Positions 7,894-16,446 of a stretch of DNA of 64,000 bases are shown here, one piece after another. The DNA lies in contig MKWA01000007.1 in NCBI GenBank assembly GCA_001899285.1, forward strand, positions 76,188-140,187, in the 5' to 3' direction. Every line of letters begins with the position of its first letter. The first letter of the stretch is position 1. The notes beneath the pieces were generated by a model, which saw nothing but the letters and a program-made list of their open reading frames with translations, had not been told where the DNA came from and did no database searches. The translations under genes and the position numbers were made by a program. The stretch is from Rhizobiales bacterium 64-17. GTDB taxonomy: Bacteria; Pseudomonadota; Alphaproteobacteria; Rhizobiales; Xanthobacteraceae.

Positions 7894-10283
7894 GCGCCGC
7901 CGCCGTTCTTCGGCTTCGCCTCCTGCAGCGCCTGCCAGATGCGCGCCGAAGTCAGCGGCATGTCGAGTTGCGTGACGCCGGCGGGGCGGAGCGCGTCGAT
8001 CGCGGCGTTCATCACGCCGACCAGCGAGCCGACGGTGCCGGCTTCGCCCGCGCCCTTGACGCCGAGCGGGTTCTTTTGCGTCGGCACTTCGTTGGCCGCG
8101 ACCTGGATATACGGCATGATCTTCGCGCGCGGCATCGCATAATCCATGAACGAGCCGCTCAGCATCTGCCCGGCGCTGTCATAGACGACGCTCTCTTGCA
8201 GCGTCTGACCGAGACCTTGCGCGATGCCGCCATGGATCTGGCCCTTCACCAGCAGCGGGTTGATGACGGTGCCGACGTCATCCACCACCACGTATTTCAC
8301 CACGTCGAGCGTACCGGTGTCCGGATCGATTTCGACCTCGCAGATGTGGCAGCCGTTCGGGAACGTCGCCTCGTCCGGCGTGGTGATCGCGGACGCGCCG
8401 AGCCCATAACCGATGTCGTGCGGCAGCGTGCCGGTGCGGAACGCGAGCTTGGCCACGTCCTCGATGCGGATGTTGCGGTCGGTGCCGGCCACGGTGAGCG
8501 TGCCGTCGGCGAATTCGATGTCGCCCTTGTCCGCCTCCAGCGCCACGGCGGCGAGGAGCTTGGCGCGCTCGATCACCAGATCGGCGGCGCGACGCAGCGC
8601 CGTGCCGCCCGCCATCAGCGAGCGCGAGCCGAACGTGCCACGGCCATGGCGCACCTGATCGGTATCGCCGAACACGTAGCGCACCCGGTTCGGATCGACG
8701 CCGAGGAAATCGACGATCACCTGCCGGAACGCGGTCTCGTGGCCCTGGCCGTGATTGTGCGAGCCGAGCAGCACGGTGACGTCGCCGTTCGGGTCGAACT
8801 GGATTTCCGCGCCTTCGTCGCCGGGATTGCGGAACGGCCCGCCGGAAATTTCGATCGGATGCACGATGCTGATGCCGCGCAGCTTGCCGCGGCGGCGCGC
8901 TTCGGCGCGGCGCTTCTCGAAGCCGTCCCAGTCGGCGTCCTTCAGCGCCATGGTGATGTTGCCGGCGAAGTCGCCGGAATCGTAGGCGAACACCAGTCCG
9001 GTCTTGAACGGCAGTTGCTCGTTGCCGATCACATTGCGCCGGCGCAGCGTCACGCGGTCGATCCCCATGTCGAGCGCGGCCTGATCGATCACCCGCTCGA
9101 TGGCGAAGGTCGCCTCCGGCCGCCCCGCGCCGCGATAGGGCGCCGTCGGCTGCGTATGGGTGTGGATGCCCTGCACCTCGACGTGGATATGCGGCGTGCG
9201 ATAGACGCCGGCGAGCCCGCCGAGATTGTTGGTCATCGGATGCGGCGTGTTGAACGATAGATAAGCGCCGAGATTGGCGAGTGTGCGGACGCGCAGGCCG
9301 AGGAATTCTCCGTCCTTCGCCACAGCAAGCTCGACCGTGGAGACATTGTCGCGCGCGTGAAAATCCGACAGCAGCGACTCGCTGCGCGTCGCGACCCAGC
9401 GCACCGGCCGGCCGACACGGCGCGCCGCCCACAGCACCATCGCGTGTTCGGGATAGGGGCTGCCCTTCATGCCGAACGCGCCGCCGATATCCGGCGAGAC
9501 AACGCGCAGCCGCGTTTCCGGAATGCGCAGCGTGTGGGTGATCAGTTCGCTGCGCAGCTTATGCGGCGACTGCGTGCCGGTGTAGAGCGTGTAGCGTCCG
9601 TCGGCCGGATCGAAGAGGCCGATGGCGTTGCGCGGCTCGAGCGAATTGGCGGAGACGCGGGTGATGCGGAAGTCGACCTTGGCCACGTGCGCGGCCTGCG
9701 CGAAGGCGGCGTCGGTCGCGGCGCGGTCGCCCAACTCGAAGAAGAAGGATTCGTTGTTCGGCACCTCGGGCCACACCGCCGGCGCGCCGGGCTTCACTGC
9801 CTCGACGATGTCGGTCACGGCGTCGGTCGCTTCGTAATCGACCGCCACGGCGTCGGCGGCCTCGATCGCCGCGGCGCGGGTCTCCGCGACGACGATCGCT
9901 ACCGCGTCGCCGGCGAAGTGCACGGTGTCGAGGCACAGGATGCGGTAGGGCGGCTCGACCATCGGCGCGCCGCTGCGTTGCTTGCGCATGACGCTGGTGC
10001 GCAACGGGCCGAGATTATCGGCTTGCGCATCCGCGCCGGTCAGCACCGCGAGCACGCCCTCCATCGCCCGCGCGGCGGACGCGTCGATGCCGGCGATCCG
10101 CGCGGCGGCGTGCGGCGAGCGCACCACGCACAGATAGGTCTCGCCGGGGAAGTGGAAATCGTCGACATAGCGGCCGAGCCCGCGCAGGAACCGCTGATCC
10201 TCGACCCGTGGCAAAGCGGCACCGATCTTGAACGCGTCGCGCGGCAGGGCGGTGGTCGACAGAGCGGTCAGAGGCATCGTCAT
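7890..10283 (-). CDS. Xanthine dehydrogenase family protein, molybdopterin-binding subunit (CoxL/XdhB-like)
   Basis: About 797 residues of a molybdenum hydroxylase large subunit, with the N-terminal a/b hammerhead domain (RFLRGLGRYVDD) and the Mo-binding domain. Recognisable are GGAFGMKG, the PYRGAGRPE motif, the GSHNHGQGHET region and the catalytic glutamate in GAGEAGT near the C-terminus. Such enzymes hydroxylate aromatic heterocycles or aldehydes. Partner subunits (2Fe-2S CoxS and FAD CoxM) are absent from this operon, so they are either elsewhere or replaced. ATG 10283 (MTMPLTAL) is preferred to an upstream GTG at 10316. It is the last gene of the minus-strand operon, 138 bases after the fumarase beta gene. 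Confidence 0.88.
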   Translation of the reverse strand: MTMPLTALSTTALPRDAFKIGAALPRVEDQRFLRGLGRYVDDFHFPGETYLCVVRSPHAAARIAGIDASAARAMEGVLAVLTGADAQADNLGPLRTSVMRKQRSGAPMVEPPYRILCLDTVHFAGDAVAIVVAETRAAAIEAADAVAVDYEATDAVTDIVEAVKPGAPAVWPEVPNNESFFFELGDRAATDAAFAQAAHVAKVDFRITRVSANSLEPRNAIGLFDPADGRYTLYTGTQSPHKLRSELITHTLRIPETRLRVVSPDIGGAFGMKGSPYPEHAMVLWAARRVGRPVRWVATRSESLLSDFHARDNVSTVELAVAKDGEFLGLRVRTLANLGAYLSFNTPHPMTNNLGGLAGVYRTPHIHVEVQGIHTHTQPTAPYRGAGRPEATFAIERVIDQAALDMGIDRVTLRRRNVIGNEQLPFKTGLVFAYDSGDFAGNITMALKDADWDGFEKRRAEARRRGKLRGISIVHPIEISGGPFRNPGDEGAEIQFDPNGDVTVLLGSHNHGQGHETAFRQVIVDFLGVDPNRVRYVFGDTDQVRHGRGTFGSRSLMAGGTALRRAADLVIERAKLLAAVALEADKGDIEFADGTLTVAGTDRNIRIEDVAKLAFRTGTLPHDIGYGLGASAITTPDEATFPNGCHICEVEIDPDTGTLDVVKYVVVDDVGTVINPLLVKGQIHGGIAQGLGQTLQESVVYDSAGQMLSGSFMDYAMPRAKIMPYIQVAANEVPTQKNPLGVKGAGEAGTVGSLVGVMNAAIDALRPAGVTQLDMPLTSARIWQALQEAKPKNGGGA

Positions 10284-10421
10284 GGACGCACGATCCGGGG
10301 CAGGTGGAAAATTCACGCGGCGGATTTATCGCAACCGCGGGCGTGTTGCGCAATCGCTGTGGGATTGTGGGGACGGCAGGTCGGCCAGACGCGGCGTGTG
10401 GTTCCGCGATGCGGGCTGCCT

Positions 10422-11093
10422 CTAGATCACTTCCTCGGTCTTGTCGTCGGTCTCGCCGTAGCGGCGCAGCGTCGCCGGCTTCGTGCCGGCATAGAGCTTG
10501 TCGATGCCGGGCGCGATCTTGGCGTTCTCGCGCTCGAACAGCGAATTGCCGGCGAGGTCGCTCTCAACCAGGAACGGGCCGAAATGCTCGACGTCGAGCA
10601 CCCACACCGCCTGTGCGAGACCCAGTTCGTCGCGCCAGTACACGCCCGGCACGTCGCGGATGCCGCGGCCGAGCAGCGCGCCGGTGCCGTAGCCGACGGT
10701 GGTGAGATAGATCGCGTTGTGCGGCACGAACACGTTGCGATAGATCTCCGATGTCATCCCGCCCTTGCCGATGATGATGTTCGAGCCGGAAATATCGAAC
10801 CAGCCGTCGAGCCACTTGGCGAAGCGGAACGAGGCAGTGGCGGTGACTGCGCCGACCTTGTAGGTGCCGTCGGGATTGATCACCGCCGCCGGCGAGCAAT
10901 GGAAATTGGCGCTGCCGAGATCGACATTCGCGGCCGGCATGCCGGCGCCATCCTCGACCGCGCGCTTGTAGACGCCTTCGCGCGCGGTATAGAGCCGCCC
11001 GGTGAGATAGACCACGGTGCCGATCTCCAGCGCGCGCAGGTCGTCGGTCGTGGCCGGCAGTTTCAGTTCGACGGTTTTCAGTTTGGTGGCCAT
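10422..11093 (-). CDS. Class I fumarase / L(+)-tartrate dehydratase, beta subunit
   Basis: A 223-residue fumarase C-terminal-domain protein (Fumerase_C). It has the TGRLYTARE segment, an SPAAVINPDG stretch and the GKGGM motif typical of the TtdB/FumB swivelling domain. It completes the active site with the alpha subunit encoded directly upstream: the alpha stop at 11099 precedes this ATG at 11093 by five bases. Two-subunit enzymes of this class hydrate fumarate, mesaconate or dehydrate tartrate, so the exact substrate is open. Placement behind a succinate dehydrogenase/fumarate reductase makes fumarate-to-malate conversion the simplest reading. Confidence 0.88.
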   Translation of the reverse strand: MATKLKTVELKLPATTDDLRALEIGTVVYLTGRLYTAREGVYKRAVEDGAGMPAANVDLGSANFHCSPAAVINPDGTYKVGAVTATASFRFAKWLDGWFDISGSNIIIGKGGMTSEIYRNVFVPHNAIYLTTVGYGTGALLGRGIRDVPGVYWRDELGLAQAVWVLDVEHFGPFLVESDLAGNSLFERENAKIAPGIDKLYAGTKPATLRRYGETDDKTEEVI

Positions 11094-11098
11094 CGTCG

Positions 11099-12058
11099 TC
11101 ACTCCGCCGCTTCCGCGACCGGCTTGCCCCATTCGACGGTGCTGCGCCGGCTGTAGTCGGTGAACCAGTCCGGATCGGTGCGGAACGTCGCGCGCCCGTC
11201 GGCATAAACCCGCGCGGTGGCGCGGCGCGACGACAGGCAGAACATGTGCACCGACATCGGCATGCCGCCGGTGTGGCAGTAGCCGACCTCGATATGGCAA
11301 TCGACCACCATGGACGAGCCCATGAAGCCCATGGCGCCCATGCCGATGGAATTGCCGATCTCTTTCAGTTCTTCTTCCAGCGCCGCGATTTTCGGGTCGG
11401 GATTCCGCGAGCCGACCACGCGCAGACACGACGCCTGCTTGCCGAGCGTCATCGACGTATCCTTGGAGCCGCCGAGCCCGACGCCGACGATGGCCGGCTG
11501 ACAAGCAAGCCCGCGCTTGCCGAAGCCGATCAGCGTGTCGAGATAGAACCGCTTGATGCCCTCGATGCCGTCGCCGGGAAACAGCATCCGGTAGTCAGAG
11601 CCGAACAACCCGCCTTTATGCACGGTGGTCAGATCGACCCAGTCCGCGTCGGGATGGAACGCGTATTCGATCTCCGGCGCGTTGATGCCGACATTGTTGT
11701 CATGGTCGGTGCGCCAGAGCGGATGCACGCGGTTCGGTCGCAATGGCACCTCGCGCGTCGCGCGGGCGGTGGCGCTGCGCAGCGCGCGCTCCAGCGCGAC
11801 CGGGCCGCCCTCGACGCGCGCCTCGTTGCCGAACTTGACGTACCAGCGCGGCACGCCGGTGTCGCCGCACATGGCGCGGCGGTCTTCCTTGGCGGCCTCG
11901 TAGTTTTCCAGCATCGCCTGGATGACGAAGGCGGAGAGGTCGCCTTTCTCGGTGTCGGCGCAGCGGCGCAGGCCGGCGAGATAGTCGTCGGGAATTTCGA
12001 TGGCGGCCTTCGCCATCAGGTCGAAGGCGGTGCGCTCCAGCGATGCGATCGGGATCAT
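11099..12058 (-). CDS. Class I fumarase / L(+)-tartrate dehydratase, alpha subunit
   Basis: A 319-residue iron-sulfur hydratase subunit. The three expected cluster ligands are visible: C64 in MCGDTG, C186 in GLACQPA and C274 after HTGGMPMSVHMF. The IGMGAMGFMG stretch before the last cysteine is family-typical. ATG 12058 (MIPIASLERTAFDL) follows the flavoprotein stop by ten bases; a longer frame start at 12124 would run into the flavoprotein gene and adds unrelated residues. The enzyme is expected to be oxygen-sensitive and cytoplasmic. With the beta subunit it extends the succinate-to-fumarate reaction of the preceding genes to malate, or acts on a methylated analogue such as mesaconate. Confidence 0.9.
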   Translation of the reverse strand: MIPIASLERTAFDLMAKAAIEIPDDYLAGLRRCADTEKGDLSAFVIQAMLENYEAAKEDRRAMCGDTGVPRWYVKFGNEARVEGGPVALERALRSATARATREVPLRPNRVHPLWRTDHDNNVGINAPEIEYAFHPDADWVDLTTVHKGGLFGSDYRMLFPGDGIEGIKRFYLDTLIGFGKRGLACQPAIVGVGLGGSKDTSMTLGKQASCLRVVGSRNPDPKIAALEEELKEIGNSIGMGAMGFMGSSMVVDCHIEVGYCHTGGMPMSVHMFCLSSRRATARVYADGRATFRTDPDWFTDYSRRSTVEWGKPVAEAAE

Positions 12059-12068
12059 GACCGGCCTC

Positions 12069-13799
12069 TTATTCTGCTGCGTCGGCGAGCAGCGATTGGC
12101 CCGGACGGACGATGGTGAACTCAACGGGCTCGTTGGTCATTTCAATTTTGCCGCCGCGCTGCCGCGCTACGGTATAGGTCGAACTGTCGAGGTCGCCCGG
12201 CTCCGGAAAGTCCTCGCGGAAATGCGCGCCGCGGCTGTTCTCGCGCTGGATCGCGGCGAGGGTGATGACGCGGCTGGTCTCGATCAGCGAGCGCAGGTTC
12301 AGCCAGTCGTGCCAGGTGAGATTGAACGCGCGGTTGCCGTCGGCGACGCCGGTCGCCAGCAGTTCCGCCTCGATAGTGTCGAGCGCGGCGAGGCCGCGAT
12401 CGAGCCCAGCCCGGTCGCGCAGCACACCCACATCGTTCCACATCGTATCCATCAGCTTTTCCCGCAACGCGTTGACGTCGCCGGGCTTCGCCGCGAACGG
12501 CACCAGCGCCCGTGCCACCTCAGCGTCGAGCACGCCTTCGTCGGGCGGCCGGTGGCCGCGGTTGGCGGCGATCCAGCGCGGCATGGTGTCTCCGGCGATG
12601 CCGCCAAACACGGTCGAATTGGCAACGCCGTTGCCGCCGAGGCGGTTCGCGCCGTGCATGCCGCTGGCGTCCTCGCCGGCCACGAACAGGCCCGGCCGTT
12701 CCGTCGCGGTGTCGACGCCGCAGACGACACCTCCCATGAAATAGTGTGCCGTGGGCACGACTTCCACCAGCCCGCCGGCAAGATCGAAGCCGCAATCGTC
12801 GCAGCGTTCCACCATGCCCTTGAACATCTTGCGCACCTTGTCGGGGCCGAGGTGGCTCATGGCGATGTAAAGCCCGCCGTTTTTCGTGGTACGCCCGGCG
12901 CGCATCTCCGCATACATGGAGCGGCTCACCACGTCGCGGGTGGCGCGTTCCAGCTTCGGGTCGTAATCGCCCATGAAGCGGCGCATCTCGCCGTTGAGCA
13001 GATAGCCGCCCGCGCCACGCAGCCCTTCCTCCAGCACGGTTCCGGTCATGCGTGTTTCCGCGCCGCCGTAGAGACCGGTCGGATGGAACTGAACCATCTC
13101 CATGTCGCGCAGCGGCAGGCCGAAGCGCAGCGCCATGGCGAGGCCGTCCATGCTCTTGTCGCCGGACGGCGTGTGATAGCGATACATGGTCGGGCCACCG
13201 CCGGTGGCGAGCAGCACCGCCTGCGCCTCGATGAACTTGAGCGCGCCGGTGCGCACGTCGATCATCAGCAGGCCGGAGAGGGACGCGCCGTCCTTCGACG
13301 GGATCATCGCCACCGCGCGATGTTCTTCGAGTTGCCGGATGCCAGGGCGCGCCCAGACCTGCTCCATCAAGCGGCTGATGATCTCGATGCCGGTGAGGTC
13401 GCCCTTGTGCACGGTGCGGTCAAACGTTTGTCCGGCGAACGCCTTGCCGTGCAGGCTGCCGTCGGCGTTGCGGTCGAAAAAGCAGCCGATCTCGTTTTCC
13501 AGTTCGCGCACGCGCTCCACCGCGCGCGTCACCAGCGTCCACGCCAGTTCCTGATGCGGCAGCCATTTGCCGCCTTCGATCGTGTCCATGAAATGGCGTT
13601 CGATCGAATCGCCCTTGTGCAGCGAGACGTTGTAGCCGCCCTGCACCATGCGGGTGCAGCCGCATTTGCCGAGCAGGCCCTTGGTGGCGACGGTGATGTC
13701 GAGCTTGGGATCGGCGGCGTGCGCATGCAGCGCCGCGAACAGGCCGGCGCCGCCGCTGCCGAGGATCAGGATATCGGTGCGGACACGTTCGATCGGCAT
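12069..13799 (-). CDS. Succinate dehydrogenase/fumarate reductase flavoprotein subunit with non-covalent FAD signature
   Basis: A 576-residue flavoprotein of the SdhA/FrdA/NadB superfamily. The dinucleotide fold LILGSGGAGLFAALHAH lies at residues 11-27, followed by QFHPTGLYGG, the HGANRLGGNG motif and a C-terminal helical domain. The stretch that carries the covalent-FAD histidine in classical SdhA/FrdA (S-H-T before the QGG) reads G-C-T here (C48), so FAD is probably bound non-covalently. This is not the usual housekeeping sdhA order. It starts four bases after the second membrane anchor and is followed by the fumarase genes. Substrate could be succinate, fumarate or a substituted succinate. 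Confidence 0.88.
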   Translation of the reverse strand: MPIERVRTDILILGSGGAGLFAALHAHAADPKLDITVATKGLLGKCGCTRMVQGGYNVSLHKGDSIERHFMDTIEGGKWLPHQELAWTLVTRAVERVRELENEIGCFFDRNADGSLHGKAFAGQTFDRTVHKGDLTGIEIISRLMEQVWARPGIRQLEEHRAVAMIPSKDGASLSGLLMIDVRTGALKFIEAQAVLLATGGGPTMYRYHTPSGDKSMDGLAMALRFGLPLRDMEMVQFHPTGLYGGAETRMTGTVLEEGLRGAGGYLLNGEMRRFMGDYDPKLERATRDVVSRSMYAEMRAGRTTKNGGLYIAMSHLGPDKVRKMFKGMVERCDDCGFDLAGGLVEVVPTAHYFMGGVVCGVDTATERPGLFVAGEDASGMHGANRLGGNGVANSTVFGGIAGDTMPRWIAANRGHRPPDEGVLDAEVARALVPFAAKPGDVNALREKLMDTMWNDVGVLRDRAGLDRGLAALDTIEAELLATGVADGNRAFNLTWHDWLNLRSLIETSRVITLAAIQRENSRGAHFREDFPEPGDLDSSTYTVARQRGGKIEMTNEPVEFTIVRPGQSLLADAAE

Positions 13800-13802
13800 G
13801 GC

Positions 13803-14147
13803 TCAGAACACCCGCACGAGGAAATAAACGGCGACCAGCGCGGCGATCGCGATCAGCCCGAGCGCGCGCACGGCCTGGCCGCCGCGCCACGACATGTTTT
13901 CCAGCGCCAGCAATCGCAGCCCGCCGAGCATATGCACGGCGAGCAGGCCGACCAACGCGCTCTCGGAGAATTTCACCAAAGGCTGGTCGGTCCAGCGCAG
14001 GAAAGTGTCGAGCTGCGCTTCGCCGCGGATGGCGAGGCCAAGCACCAGAAAATGAAACGGCAGGAAGATCGCGAGCCCAAGCCCGGACAGGCGATGGATC
14101 ATCGCCGCGAACCACAGCGGCCGCGTGCGGTTGGCGAGCATGCTCAT
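13803..14147 (-). CDS. Succinate dehydrogenase/fumarate reductase membrane anchor (cytochrome b type), second
   Basis: A 114-residue membrane protein with three hydrophobic helices. It carries IHRLSGLGLAIFLPFH in the first helix and HMLGGLRLL in the second half, the paired histidines expected for haem b and the quinone site of SdhC-like anchors. ATG 14147 (MSMLANRTRP) is chosen; the upstream frame would overlap the other anchor gene. It is followed after four bases by the flavoprotein gene. Together with the preceding anchor it should hold the flavoprotein and iron-sulfur subunits to the cytoplasmic membrane and pass electrons to or from the quinone pool. Confidence 0.82.
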   Translation of the reverse strand: MSMLANRTRPLWFAAMIHRLSGLGLAIFLPFHFLVLGLAIRGEAQLDTFLRWTDQPLVKFSESALVGLLAVHMLGGLRLLALENMSWRGGQAVRALGLIAIAALVAVYFLVRVF

Positions 14148-14157
14148 TGTTGTGTTC

Positions 14158-14487
14158 TCATGGCAGCACCACGGCGGCGACGGCGCGCAGCCCAAGCACG
14201 GCGAGCACGAGGCCGAACAGGATCGCGAACCCGTCGATGGCGCGGCGCGGCAGCGGTGTCCATTCGATCAGGATGGTGCGCACGCCGATGGCGGCATGCA
14301 CCGACACGGCGGCGACGAACACCCCATAGAACAGCCCCCACGCAATGCTTCCGCGCGTGCGCGCCAGCATCTGCGCGGCGGAGAGGCCGGCGCCCATGGC
14401 GTAGAAGATGACGACGAGATGCACCAGCACGAGCGGCGCCATCAGCGCCGCGGTGGCCCGCTGCCAGGCATAGAGCGCGACGTTCAT
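14158..14487 (-). CDS. Succinate dehydrogenase/fumarate reductase membrane anchor, first
   Basis: A 109-residue protein with three predicted transmembrane helices. Histidines occur in LVLVHLVVI (helix 1) and in SVHAAIGVRTI (helix 2), the latter close to the HxxxGxR signature of anchor subunits. Its ATG overlaps the iron-sulfur subunit stop by four bases (ATGA at 14484-14487), so the order in the transcript is iron-sulfur, anchor, anchor, flavoprotein. Two short anchors of this kind fit a four-subunit complex. Sequence divergence in anchors is high, so the identification leans on topology and position. Confidence 0.8.
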   Translation of the reverse strand: MNVALYAWQRATAALMAPLVLVHLVVIFYAMGAGLSAAQMLARTRGSIAWGLFYGVFVAAVSVHAAIGVRTILIEWTPLPRRAIDGFAILFGLVLAVLGLRAVAAVVLP

Positions 14488-15206
14488 GGCTTCAGCTCGC
14501 CCTTGAGATACGCGGCGAGGCTCTTGCGCTTCAGCCCGGCGATGGAGCGCGTCGGGTTCAGCCCCACCGGGCAGAACTCCTGGCACGACTGATGCGAATG
14601 GCAGGAGTGGCAGCCGCTGCCTTCGGACACGGCGACCAGCCGCTCGCGGTTGCCGGCGTCGCGCACGTCGTTGACCAGCGTCCACGCGCGGTTAAGCTGC
14701 GCCGGGCCGAGATAGTCCTTGTCCCACTTCACCGTGTCGCAGGAGGCATAGCAGACGCCGCAGTTGATGCACTCGATGGCGGCATCGGCGGCGCGGCGCT
14801 GCGGCGTCGCCGGATCGATCGGCTCCACCGGATCGTTGCGCGTTTTCGACGGCGCGAAGCGGCCCTTGGCGCGCTGCCACTTGCCGAAGAATTCGCGCAT
14901 GTCGGCGGCGAGATCCTTGATCACCGGCATGTTCTCGAGCGGCGCGACGGTGAGCTTGCCGCCCTCGGCGACCTTCGACACATGCGTGCGGCAGGTCCAG
15001 CGCGCGCGGCCGTTCACCTGCATCGCGCAGGAGCCGCACATGCCGACGCGGCAGGCGAAGCGGTACGACAAGGTCGCGTCGAGGTGCCGCTGCACATAGG
15101 TGACGACGTCGAGCACCGTCTGGCTCTCGCGCGCCGGCACGGCATAATCGACATAGCGGCCGTCGCTGCCGCCGCGCCACAACGAGACCTGTAAAGTGTC
15201 AGCCAT
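14484..15206 (-). CDS. Succinate dehydrogenase/fumarate reductase iron-sulfur subunit
   Basis: A 240-residue subunit with the three expected cluster regions: a plant-type 2Fe-2S set CRVGMCGSC plus a distal Cys, the 4Fe-4S set CINCGVCYASC, and CHSCHSHQSCQEFCP near residue 205 for the 3Fe-4S/4Fe-4S clusters. The last region has two extra Cys/His residues compared with SdhB. It transfers electrons between the flavoprotein and the membrane anchors. The gene starts 16 bases after the sulfite-oxidase-like gene and overlaps the following anchor gene, which makes it part of the long minus-strand operon. Confidence 0.9.
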   Translation of the reverse strand: MADTLQVSLWRGGSDGRYVDYAVPARESQTVLDVVTYVQRHLDATLSYRFACRVGMCGSCAMQVNGRARWTCRTHVSKVAEGGKLTVAPLENMPVIKDLAADMREFFGKWQRAKGRFAPSKTRNDPVEPIDPATPQRRAADAAIECINCGVCYASCDTVKWDKDYLGPAQLNRAWTLVNDVRDAGNRERLVAVSEGSGCHSCHSHQSCQEFCPVGLNPTRSIAGLKRKSLAAYLKGELKP

Positions 15207-15222
15207 TCCTCATCTCACAGTC

Positions 15223-16323
15223 TCATCTCACAGTGACCGGCACGCGCTGCGCCGCATTGTTGCCCATGCCGGCATTGTCCCAGGGCGGGTCGAACGGCTG
15301 GGTACTGCCGTTCGCGTCGGTCGCCCGGCAGGTCAGAATGTGCTCGCCCGGCGTCGCGGTCCAGCGATAACGCCAGCCGCGCCACGCATAGAGCCCCTGC
15401 GGCGGATCGAGCGTCGCCGGGTTCCAGACGCCATCGACGCCGACCTCGACCGACGCAATCGGTACGCCGCCGCCGGACCAGGCGCGGCCGGTCAGTTCGT
15501 GCACGCCGGCCTCGACGATGCGGTGGCGCGTGTACCAGTCGGGCATGCCCGGCGGCGTCATCAGCGATTTCACGCGCAGATGCGTCACCGGCGTGCCGGC
15601 GTCGCCCTTCTTCTGCCGGTAGACGTAATTGCCGACCTGCTGATAGCCGTCGAACGGCTTGTCCAAAACCTCGATACGGTCGAGCCATTTGACGCTGGCC
15701 ATGCCGAACCAGCCGGGCACGATCAGCCGCAGCGGAAAGCCGTGCTGCGGCAGCAGCGGCGCGCCGTTCATGGCCCAGACCAGCAGCACGTCGTCCTGCA
15801 TCGCCAGCGCCGGCGTCAGGCTGCGGCCGAAATCGTGCTCGCGGCCCGCATCAATGCCGCGGTCGCGGCCGAGGAACGCTACGTCGCGCGCCGCCTCGGT
15901 GAGCCCGGCGCGTTCCAGTACATGCCGCAGCGGCGTGCCGGTCCATTCGGCGGTGCCGACCGCGCCGTATTCCCACGGCTGCGTCTGCCAGCGCGGATTG
16001 ACATGGGCGCGGCCGTTGCCGGCGCATTCCAGCGTGACGCGGAGTGTGCGCTGCGGCATTTCACGCAGCGCAGCAACGCCGAGATCGAGCGGCTGCCGCA
16101 CGCAGCCGCTGACGGAGAGCCGCCACGCGGCCTCGTCGGCGACGAACGGCACGTCGAAATGGATCAGTAGGAAATGCAGGCCCGCGGGCGTGACATCGTA
16201 GCGCAGCGTCTCCAGCGGCAGGCCCGAATTGCGGTTCGCCAGCCCCACTTCCTCGCGCGCGAAATCGCCCGCCGTGTGCACGCGCGGGGCGCTGGCCGCG
16301 CGAGAAGAGGAAACCGAGGTCAT
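15223..16323 (-). CDS. Sulfite-oxidase-type molybdopterin oxidoreductase (SorA/SoxC-like)
   Basis: A 366-residue protein with an Oxidored_molyb domain followed by a Mo-co dimerisation domain. The Mo-ligand cysteine is C100 in TLECAGNGR, and the HGFPLRLIVPGWFGMASVKW stretch and the C-terminal MGNNAAQRVPV ending are characteristic of SorA and SoxC. No haem domain is fused. No Sec or Tat signal peptide is visible from ATG 16323 (MTSVSSSR); a TTG at 16377 would add 18 residues without making an evident one. It heads the minus-strand operon, 16 bases before the iron-sulfur subunit. Sulfite oxidation, perhaps of sulfur released by the neighbouring thiohydantoin-type pathway, is plausible but unproven. 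Confidence 0.85.
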   Translation of the reverse strand: MTSVSSSRAASAPRVHTAGDFAREEVGLANRNSGLPLETLRYDVTPAGLHFLLIHFDVPFVADEAAWRLSVSGCVRQPLDLGVAALREMPQRTLRVTLECAGNGRAHVNPRWQTQPWEYGAVGTAEWTGTPLRHVLERAGLTEAARDVAFLGRDRGIDAGREHDFGRSLTPALAMQDDVLLVWAMNGAPLLPQHGFPLRLIVPGWFGMASVKWLDRIEVLDKPFDGYQQVGNYVYRQKKGDAGTPVTHLRVKSLMTPPGMPDWYTRHRIVEAGVHELTGRAWSGGGVPIASVEVGVDGVWNPATLDPPQGLYAWRGWRYRWTATPGEHILTCRATDANGSTQPFDPPWDNAGMGNNAAQRVPVTVR

Positions 16324-16446
16324 CGCTGCGATCCGCAAAATCAGTTTAGACCCTAGCAAGCTTGGCTGTTGCTGCAAGCTGCGTTTTCGGTGTCAACTCG
16401 CATCCCCGCCATTTCCATTTCTCACACATCGTCAGGGCAGGCGCGA

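Noticed and set aside
7860-10000. Long plus-strand frames opposite the Mo subunit gene (and similar ones opposite the SDH, fumarase, putA and ppc genes)
   Set aside because: They mirror the codon bias of the real genes on the other strand, are His/Arg/Ala-rich and have no domains.
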